Shown: piece after piece, positions 14,381-20,099 of the stretch
How positions within the stretch are numbered: position 1 is the stretch's first letter
Layout: every line of letters starts with the position of its first letter
Origin: a virus
IMG/VR virus record: IMGVR_UViG_3300027974_000205
Span: 1-20,099 of that record
DNA: 20,099 bases
Strand: one strand, 5' to 3'
The notes under the pieces: model-generated
What the model was told of the DNA's origin: nothing
Database searches by the model: none
What the model saw: the letters and a program-made list of their open reading frames with translations, nothing else
Position numbers and translations under genes: made by a program

Positions 14381-16948
14381 ATGTCTACAGTATATGGAAC
14401 TTATGATTCTACTTCAAAAAATTGTGTTTTATTGTACGATTTTTCAGCTGGATCTTACGATGGCGAGCCAACAACTAATTTATTTTATCAACCACCGGGA
14501 TTCGTTCAGTATTCTGGCACATATTATAACTCTGACTCTTATTGTGGCGGCGGAAAATATAGAACATTTATTCATACCCAAAACCCTGTTCTTTTTCCAG
14601 CAGGCTCTCAAAAGATAACTGGGTATGCAGAATTCACTAGAACAAGTGGCTCAAATGATCAAGGATCTCCTGGATATTTAACATTAAATACTAGCGGATT
14701 TTCTGATTTTTATTATTGCGACACTGCTGAGTCTAGCGCTGGAAATGCTAAAATTTTTTACGAAGGTTTTGATCTTAGCCCGTTTTCTTACGACACAGGA
14801 AGAGCATTCTTCAAGCTAGACTATTATCAAAATTTAAATAATCAAGGAACATTTTCTGATAATGCTGCTGGGGCTTATTTGGCATCTGATTCTATTTATA
14901 AATACAACTATCAATCTGGAAAATTTGAGATTAATGCAAATGTAGGAAACAAACACGGTTTTAATATTAAAATAACAAGGGGAGAAACTTACACTGTTTC
15001 TACTGACGTTTTCATTTCCACAGGACACCCAAGAACTGGATTGGTTCCTGTTCTTAGTTTAACTCCAAATTTAACTGGAACTTTTGCTACTCTTTCTGGA
15101 GCGTATGATTGCAATCAAAAAGGAACTTGGCAAAGTATAAAGCAAAAAATATTTGTCCCGTCTGCAATTAATACTGTATCTCCAAATCCAACTTATTATG
15201 AAGTTACAGTAGCGGCAAAAACTGCCCAACACCCTTATTTCACTTCTGGTTCAAATTACGGATTCGTAGTTGGAAATACTCAAGGTAGAACTCTTAATTT
15301 ATACAAAGGAGGAACTTATGTATTTGTGCAATCTAACGATACAAATATTGATAACGAGCTATACGTATCAACAAGCCCAGACGCTGGAGCTGGATCTAAC
15401 GCTTATGCTAATGGGTTTTCTTATTATGGAAATAAAGGGTTCGATGGATATGCTGTATTTAATGTGCCGTATAATGCTCCTTCTATTCTTTATTATAATT
15501 CAAGAGCTCAATCTAGCTCTTATGTTGGTGGAAAAATAAATGTAGTTGGCGGATACAATTCAGGCAACACAGGCAACACTGGAAACGTAGGCTCTTCTGG
15601 ATCAGCAGGAAGCGCTGGATCAAGCGGCACGGTTTTAACTTCAGAGTCTTATTCTGTTTGTTTTGATCCTACAAGAGGAGTGTTTAACTCTTCTCAAGGA
15701 AATCTAAGCGGAGGATACATTCTTTATAAGAACATGCAATTTGAGAAAAACAAAAAGATGTTCAAAGGCACAATTCATAAAAGTCAATTTACTTCTACAA
15801 CTAGATCTGATCTTGCAACTTGCATTGACTTAACCGGAAGAAGCAACAATTCTAACTTTGTTAATGCTAATTACGATGCTAATGGTTATTTATTTTTTTC
15901 TAAAAGGCAAAATGTTGGAGATGGCGGATTTTTAGACATTAATCTTAAATACGATAAAGCAAAGCAATTTTTAATTGGCAGCGCCAAAACTCAAACTTAT
16001 GATTTTTGGTTTAAGCAAACTAGCATATCTAATACTAGAGCGTTTTTATTTTCGAGAGCTTCTTCTTTATCAAATGACTTATTTATAGAAAATGAAGGCT
16101 ACCCACAATTAATATATATCCAAGATAAAAGAATTTACTTCTTCTTCACTTCTTCTGTTAATAGATCTTTTGCTGGCTATTCTGCTCAGGTAATAGAACC
16201 GAATGTATTGTATAATGTTAGCGTTTCTTTGAATTTTAATGCTGTAGTTGGAGAAAAAATAAATATATATGTAAATGGCCAGCGAACTGCATCAACTGTT
16301 CTTTCTATCGTTGACGCTCCTGAAAATTTAAATTTTGCAAACGTGACTTCTGCTACTCAAATTGTTGGCAATTCGTCTGTTGTTTCTGAAAGAGGCTTCA
16401 ATAGCAATTCGAATCAATTTTATTGCATATCTTCTTACGATAGTAATGGAGAGTCTAGAGCTTCGGAGCCGATTTCAGTTCCAACAAGCACTGTAAAAAA
16501 ATCAATACAACTTTCTTGGCGCGCAGCAGAAGGAGCAATAGGATATTATATTTATAGATCCAAGTCTTCATCATTCGGGGCTTCTTCATTACTAGCTGAT
16601 ATAAGCAGTGGAAAAATACTCTCTTTTACTGATGAAAATTTTCCTACCAGAGCAGGAGCACCAAAACAAGTTGCTGCTTATTCTTATTTTTACGACCCTA
16701 ATACTTTGAACCTTGTTGACGATTCTTCAGCTAAGGTTTGCTTTGGAGATTATCCAACTACCAATGCGGTTCCTCATTATTTTGAAGGATACATCTATCG
16801 AATTGGAATATATAATACAAGCATTAGTGATAAACAAGCTTTTAGGAATTATAATTCTTTGCTTTATAAATATGTTTCTGGAAATCCTTATTTATCTAGA
16901 GAGGTATTCAGGCCAAGAAGTGTAATCTATAAAAAGGTGCAAAATTAA
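14381..16948 (+). CDS. Large multidomain adhesin with cupredoxin-like, lectin-like and FnIII-like domains
   Basis: This 855-residue protein is a mosaic. Residues ~180-270 and ~420-460 read as the two halves of a carbohydrate-binding-module-like beta sandwich; the closing strand GGYILYKNMQFE (444-455) is typical. Inserted between them, ~272-390 matches the cupredoxin-like domain seen in virion proteins of marine phages (LNLYKGGTYVFVQSND at 305-320, then SILYYNS), followed by a short collagen-like Gly-x-x linker (395-416). Residues ~475-660 and ~785-825 look like a LamG/concanavalin-type lectin (INIYVNGQRTA at 627-637; FEGYIYRIGIYNTSIS at 801-816), split by an FnIII-like unit (~670-760, QLSWRAAEGAIGYYIYRS). 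Such proteins bind cell-surface glycans. Domain calls are by eye. The gene starts one base after the upstream stop. Confidence 0.7.
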   Translation: MSTVYGTYDSTSKNCVLLYDFSAGSYDGEPTTNLFYQPPGFVQYSGTYYNSDSYCGGGKYRTFIHTQNPVLFPAGSQKITGYAEFTRTSGSNDQGSPGYLTLNTSGFSDFYYCDTAESSAGNAKIFYEGFDLSPFSYDTGRAFFKLDYYQNLNNQGTFSDNAAGAYLASDSIYKYNYQSGKFEINANVGNKHGFNIKITRGETYTVSTDVFISTGHPRTGLVPVLSLTPNLTGTFATLSGAYDCNQKGTWQSIKQKIFVPSAINTVSPNPTYYEVTVAAKTAQHPYFTSGSNYGFVVGNTQGRTLNLYKGGTYVFVQSNDTNIDNELYVSTSPDAGAGSNAYANGFSYYGNKGFDGYAVFNVPYNAPSILYYNSRAQSSSYVGGKINVVGGYNSGNTGNTGNVGSSGSAGSAGSSGTVLTSESYSVCFDPTRGVFNSSQGNLSGGYILYKNMQFEKNKKMFKGTIHKSQFTSTTRSDLATCIDLTGRSNNSNFVNANYDANGYLFFSKRQNVGDGGFLDINLKYDKAKQFLIGSAKTQTYDFWFKQTSISNTRAFLFSRASSLSNDLFIENEGYPQLIYIQDKRIYFFFTSSVNRSFAGYSAQVIEPNVLYNVSVSLNFNAVVGEKINIYVNGQRTASTVLSIVDAPENLNFANVTSATQIVGNSSVVSERGFNSNSNQFYCISSYDSNGESRASEPISVPTSTVKKSIQLSWRAAEGAIGYYIYRSKSSSFGASSLLADISSGKILSFTDENFPTRAGAPKQVAAYSYFYDPNTLNLVDDSSAKVCFGDYPTTNAVPHYFEGYIYRIGIYNTSISDKQAFRNYNSLLYKYVSGNPYLSREVFRPRSVIYKKVQN
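16920..16926 (+). promoter_or_regulatory. GTGTAAT motif upstream of the giant fibre gene
   Basis: The fourth GTGTAAT copy lies within the last codons of the adhesin gene, 25 bases before the ATG at 16952, and is followed by CTATAAAAAGG. A similar GTGTATAAT occurs at 14340, 32 bases before the adhesin gene. Confidence 0.3.
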
Positions 16949-16951
16949 TTT

Positions 16952-19900
16952 ATGGCTATAACAAGGTATGCGGGAGATAGATTTTATGGTTTAGACGCAG
17001 AAAAAAACTCTCTGTTATCTAAGGTCATTGATGGAGCAATATATAATGCTTCAGATAGTCTATTTCAATATGTCAAGATTAATGGATCTTGGGTATTGTC
17101 GTCTGGAGGATCTGGATCTGGGTCTAGCGGATCGTCTGGTTCTAGAGGATCTAGTGGTTCGTCTGGTAGTAGTGGGTCATCTGGCTCTAGCGGATCTAGT
17201 GGGTCATCTGGGTCTAGCGGTTCATCTGGGTCTAGCGGTTCATCTGGGTCTAGTGGGTCATCTGGGTCTAGCGGTTCATCTGGGTCTAGCGGTTCATCTG
17301 GCTCTAGTGGGTCATCTGGGTCTAGCGGATCATCTGGGTCTAGCGGTTCATCTGGCTCTAGTGGGTCATCTGGGTCTAGCGGATCTAGTGGGTCATCTGG
17401 GTCTAGCGGTTCATCTGGCTCTAGCGGTTCATCTGGGTCATCTGGATCTAGCGGAGCTGCTGGAGGTGTTAGATATAATTTTTCAAATAGTACTGTAGAC
17501 TCCGATCCGGGTAGTGGAATCTTAAGATACGATAATGCTTCTCCCGCAGGCATAGATTTCATATTCATAGATAACGTTGACCAATTGGGAAATTCTCAAA
17601 CAGCGTGGTTTGACACTTGGAGTAATGGTATTACGTCGACTGATCACGGCACGATAACTATTTACAGTAGAGATTCGGGAAATGTAGTTAACCAATTTAC
17701 GGTCTACAACGTTTACGTCAGTTCCGGATATTATAGGATATACGTTAGCCATATTGCAGGCGCTATACCTAGCAATGGGGCATTGTTAGCTGTAAGTTTT
17801 TCTAAGACTGGAAATAGTGGATCTAGCGGATCTAGTGGGTCTTCTGGCTCTAGCGGATCATCCGGTTCTAGCGGATCATCTGGCTCTAGCGGTTCATCTG
17901 GGTCATCTGGCTCTAGCGGATCATCTGGGTCATCTGGCTCTAGCGGATCTTCAGGCGCTAATGGAACTCCAGGAGGACCAGGGTCTAGTGGTTCATCGGG
18001 AGTCACTGGATCTGGAGGATCTCCAGGAGGACCAGGGTCATCTGGATCTAGCGGATCTAGTGGGTCTTCTGGCTCTAGCGGATCATCCGGTTCTAGCGGA
18101 TCATCCGGTTCTAGCGGATCATCTGGCTCTAGCGGTTCATCTGGGTCATCTGGCTCTAGCGGATCATCTGGGTCATCTGGCTCTAGCGGATCTAGTGGGT
18201 CTTCTGGCTCTAGCGGATCATCCGGTTCTAGCGGATCATCTGGCTCTAGCGGATCATCCGGTTCTAGCGGATCATCTGGCTCTAGCGGATCTTCAGGCGC
18301 TAATGGAGCGACAGGCCCAACTGGTCCAACTGGCCCTACAGGATCAACTGGCGGAACTGGATCTAGCGGTTCGTCTGGGTCATCTGGAACTAGCGTTGCC
18401 GTTTCTGGATCATCAGGTTACCTAGTTAGATTCACAAGCGCTACCACGATAGGAAATTCTTCTGTAGCTTTTGATAATGGATCCAATATTGGTATAGGTA
18501 CAACAGTTCCTGCTTATAAATTACATGTTGCGGGACCAGGCTTTATTGGTAGACAAAATAGCTATGGTGCTTATGATGCCGCTGATGCTGATTTAATAAT
18601 ATCAAATTATAATAGTGATAATACATCAATATTACTTTTTAATAATGCTGGTGCTTACCACTCTAGTTTAATAAATTACTATAATAATATTCTTTCTTTA
18701 GGATTAAATAATAGCAATAGTACCAATTCAATATTAACATCAACCGCTATAAACATTACCTCTACTGGTGTTGGTATAGGTACAAGTAGTCCTGCTGCAA
18801 TATTACAAGTTGAAAATTCTGGAAGAATACTTGGGGTTTTAAGATTGCAAATAACACCACAAACTACATTCTATGACCATACATTTGCAATTGGCACCGA
18901 TGGAGGAGGCGCTCAAGGATTTATTTATACAAGTGGAACTGGCGGTACATTTCCGCTTGATACATATGGTGAATTAATTTTACAAGCCGGACCAAGAACT
19001 GGTTTTAATAATGGTATTAGTTTGGTTACTGGAACAACATCTCCGAGTGTTAAACTAAGAATTGCAGAAGGTGGTAATGTTGGTATAGGAACAACAAGTC
19101 CATCTACCAATCTTCATATCGGCGCGACAGCCGCAAGTGGAGGAGCCGGTGGCACTCTAGGAGTATTTTTAAGTCGTGGAGTAACAACAAACTTTTTTGA
19201 AGCATTTGATGGTACTAAATCATTTATAGCTGGCGTAGATAATACTCAAGGTTTTGCCAAAGTTGGAACATTATCAAATCATCCAGTTTCAATTACCCAA
19301 AATAATGGTAGTGCAATATATATCGATACTAGTAAATACATAGGAATAGGAACAACTAGCCCATCGACTTACTCTTCTCAATTAGCAATAGAAACATCTC
19401 AGACAAGAGCAATAATGGCATTCAATACTGCATTAGCTGATGCAGGAACACTGTATGGGTTGGGCTTCGGTTATGCAATGAGCAATTACAACAGTGCTTA
19501 TATAAGTTTTTATAAAGCTGGTGTTAGTAGCACTTCTAATCGTTTATCTTTTAGCTTATGGAATAAAGATGACATCTTAAATATAAATGGTGCCGGGAAT
19601 GTTGGCGTAGGAGTGACTGTTCCTTCAAGCAAATTTCATGTAAATTCAACAACAGCAGGAGAAACGATAATTAGAGCAGATGGCACAAATGGGACATTGT
19701 TTTCTGTAGTCGATGATTTGAGCGACTCTTTGATGTCAGTAAATAACTCAGCGGGGCTTCCTGTGATGGAAGTTTTTGCAGACGATAGAGTAGTGATGGG
19801 GCAATATGGCAGCGGAGATTTTGTATTAAAAAACAACAAGGTAGGAATTGGCCAAAGCAATCCTTTATATACTCTTGATGTTTCTGGAACTATTAGATTT

Positions 19901-20099
19901 ACTGGGATCTCTCCGAGCTCTAGCACCAATTGCTTAGTAATAGACTCGGATGGGGCCGTAAAGACAAAAATAAACGCTGCAAGTTCTGGATCTTCTGGCT
20001 CTAGCGGTTCATCTGGCTCTAGCGGATCTTCAGGCGCTAATGGAACTCCAGGAGGACCAGGGTCATCTGGATCTAGCGGTTCATCTGGCTCTAGCGGAT
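16952..20099 (+). CDS. Giant collagen-like tail fibre (3' partial, runs off the window)
   Basis: The frame is open from the ATG at 16952 to the last base: 1049 codons with no stop. Order: a ~50-residue N-terminal domain (MAITRYAGDRFYG...), probably for virion attachment; a Gly-Ser-Ser collagen-like tract (~51-171); a ~115-residue beta-rich globular domain (~172-286) ending GALLAVSFSKTG; a second, longer Gly-X-Y tract (~287-490) with GANGTPGGPG and GPTGPTGPT units; then six repeats, ~80-100 residues apart, each marked by (N)xGIGxxxP and a following beta strand, at ~511, 606, 709, 797, 884 and 964; a LFSVVDD motif (~917) shared with the fibre at 6738; and a third Gly-Ser-Ser tract from ~1011. 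It is probably a trimeric fibre with collagen-like shafts, and its receptor-binding tip lies beyond the window. No Shine-Dalgarno sequence. Confidence 0.85.
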   Translation, partial: MAITRYAGDRFYGLDAEKNSLLSKVIDGAIYNASDSLFQYVKINGSWVLSSGGSGSGSSGSSGSRGSSGSSGSSGSSGSSGSSGSSGSSGSSGSSGSSGSSGSSGSSGSSGSSGSSGSSGSSGSSGSSGSSGSSGSSGSSGSSGSSGSSGSSGSSGSSGSSGSSGSSGAAGGVRYNFSNSTVDSDPGSGILRYDNASPAGIDFIFIDNVDQLGNSQTAWFDTWSNGITSTDHGTITIYSRDSGNVVNQFTVYNVYVSSGYYRIYVSHIAGAIPSNGALLAVSFSKTGNSGSSGSSGSSGSSGSSGSSGSSGSSGSSGSSGSSGSSGSSGSSGSSGANGTPGGPGSSGSSGVTGSGGSPGGPGSSGSSGSSGSSGSSGSSGSSGSSGSSGSSGSSGSSGSSGSSGSSGSSGSSGSSGSSGSSGSSGSSGSSGSSGSSGSSGSSGSSGSSGANGATGPTGPTGPTGSTGGTGSSGSSGSSGTSVAVSGSSGYLVRFTSATTIGNSSVAFDNGSNIGIGTTVPAYKLHVAGPGFIGRQNSYGAYDAADADLIISNYNSDNTSILLFNNAGAYHSSLINYYNNILSLGLNNSNSTNSILTSTAINITSTGVGIGTSSPAAILQVENSGRILGVLRLQITPQTTFYDHTFAIGTDGGGAQGFIYTSGTGGTFPLDTYGELILQAGPRTGFNNGISLVTGTTSPSVKLRIAEGGNVGIGTTSPSTNLHIGATAASGGAGGTLGVFLSRGVTTNFFEAFDGTKSFIAGVDNTQGFAKVGTLSNHPVSITQNNGSAIYIDTSKYIGIGTTSPSTYSSQLAIETSQTRAIMAFNTALADAGTLYGLGFGYAMSNYNSAYISFYKAGVSSTSNRLSFSLWNKDDILNINGAGNVGVGVTVPSSKFHVNSTTAGETIIRADGTNGTLFSVVDDLSDSLMSVNNSAGLPVMEVFADDRVVMGQYGSGDFVLKNNKVGIGQSNPLYTLDVSGTIRFTGISPSSSTNCLVIDSDGAVKTKINAASSGSSGSSGSSGSSGSSGANGTPGGPGSSGSSGSSGSSG
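17102..17465 (+). repeat. Gly-Ser-Ser coding repeat tract 1
   Basis: About 40 copies of a 9-base codon triplet, GGN plus two serine codons. Serine codons tend to alternate between TCT-AGC (or TCT-AGT) and TCA-TCT pairs, so the DNA unit is really 18 bases. All are in frame with the giant fibre. Confidence 0.9.
17812..18418 (+). repeat. Gly-X-Y coding repeat tract 2 with internal segmental duplications
   Basis: About 200 codons of Gly-X-Y, mostly Gly-Ser-Ser with Asn/Thr/Pro-containing interruptions. It holds long exact copies: 17849-17950 equals 18092-18193 (102 bases, offset 243), 17822-17892 equals 18182-18252 (71 bases, offset 360), and 17818-17880 equals 18043-18105 (63 bases, offset 225). 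All offsets are multiples of nine. Confidence 0.9.
19982..20099 (+). repeat. Gly-X-Y coding repeat tract 3 (continues past the window)
   Basis: At least 39 further Gly-X-Y codons at the right edge. Bases 20009-20064 are an exact copy of 17930-17985 (56 bases), about 2.1 kb away within the same gene, which suggests copying between shafts. Confidence 0.9.

Noticed and set aside
14340-14618. Plus-strand 92-codon open frame across the start of the adhesin gene
   Set aside because: It overlaps the adhesin in another frame and shows no motif. The adhesin frame is continuous for 855 codons and starts one base after the upstream stop.
17065-17568. Minus-strand open frame coding a long Asp-Pro-Leu-rich repeat, with a similar one at 17731-18006
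   Set aside because: It is the reverse complement of the Gly-Ser-Ser codon repeat. The repeat unit lacks stops in several frames, so long open frames arise automatically.
17102-18418. CRISPR-like array of short regular repeats
   Set aside because: There are no unique spacers of constant length; the repeats are in-frame Gly-X-Y codons within one continuous gene.
17028-18425. Plus-strand open frames coding Leu-Ala-His-Leu-Gly-type repeats (17028-17498 and 17817-18425)
   Set aside because: They are shifted readings of the same collagen-like repeat. The true frame is continuous from 16952 through both tracts and the globular domains between them.
16952-20099. Diversity-generating retroelement target in the fibre genes
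   Set aside because: No reverse transcriptase, template repeat or adenine-biased variable repeat was seen; the repeats here are exact or codon-level.

Overview
The window is a contiguous piece of a tailed double-stranded DNA phage genome (Caudoviricetes): the head-morphogenesis and packaging module followed by the start of a fibre/adhesin module. It is AT-rich, and every gene but one is on the + strand. A secreted beta-barrel outer-membrane protein at the left edge implies a Gram-negative host. The T4-gp17-like large terminase, PhoH-like ATPase, own sigma-like factor, cupredoxin-like virion domain and long Gly-X-Y (collagen-like) fibres recall phages known from aquatic metagenomes. I cannot name host or genus from the sequence alone.

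Layout. 45-1796: an outer-membrane protein gene with its own terminator, a PhoH-like ATPase gene, and a lone minus-strand gene for a small HExxH-like protein. 1817-6720: a tightly packed, partly overlapping run of zinc-ribbon protein, sigma-70-like factor with a four-cysteine insert, a candidate small terminase with two N-terminal helical repeats, a C2H2 zinc finger-ERCC4 nuclease fusion, and the large terminase. 6738-7628: a fibre gene lodged between terminase and portal. 7638-13140: portal, small unknown protein, prohead protease fused to a coiled-coil scaffold, probable decoration protein and major capsid protein, closed by a strong terminator. 13223-20099: a small SAP-like protein, then three consecutive fibre genes. 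The last is a giant Gly-Ser-Ser collagen-like fibre that runs off the right edge still open (at least 1049 codons).

Regulation. Five genes (45, 816, 1796 on the minus strand, 1817 and 13223/13226) have sigma-70-like -35/-10 pairs placed so that transcription should begin within a few bases of the ATG, giving nearly leaderless mRNAs. The promoters for the minus-strand gene and the zinc-ribbon gene are divergent and share their -10 bases. Several structural genes instead follow a GTGTAAT motif without a -35 box, a possible late promoter that the encoded sigma-like factor could read. The capsid-module genes at 7638, 11405 and 12004 have ordinary AAGGA-type ribosome-binding sites.

The genes fit one purpose. 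The terminases and perhaps the ERCC4 nuclease process and package DNA into a prohead built from portal, protease-scaffold, decoration and capsid proteins; the fibre genes supply host-binding appendages; and the outer-membrane protein may remodel the infected cell surface. No stretch over 300 bases lacks a gene. No tRNA, CRISPR array, insertion sequence or reverse transcriptase was seen.
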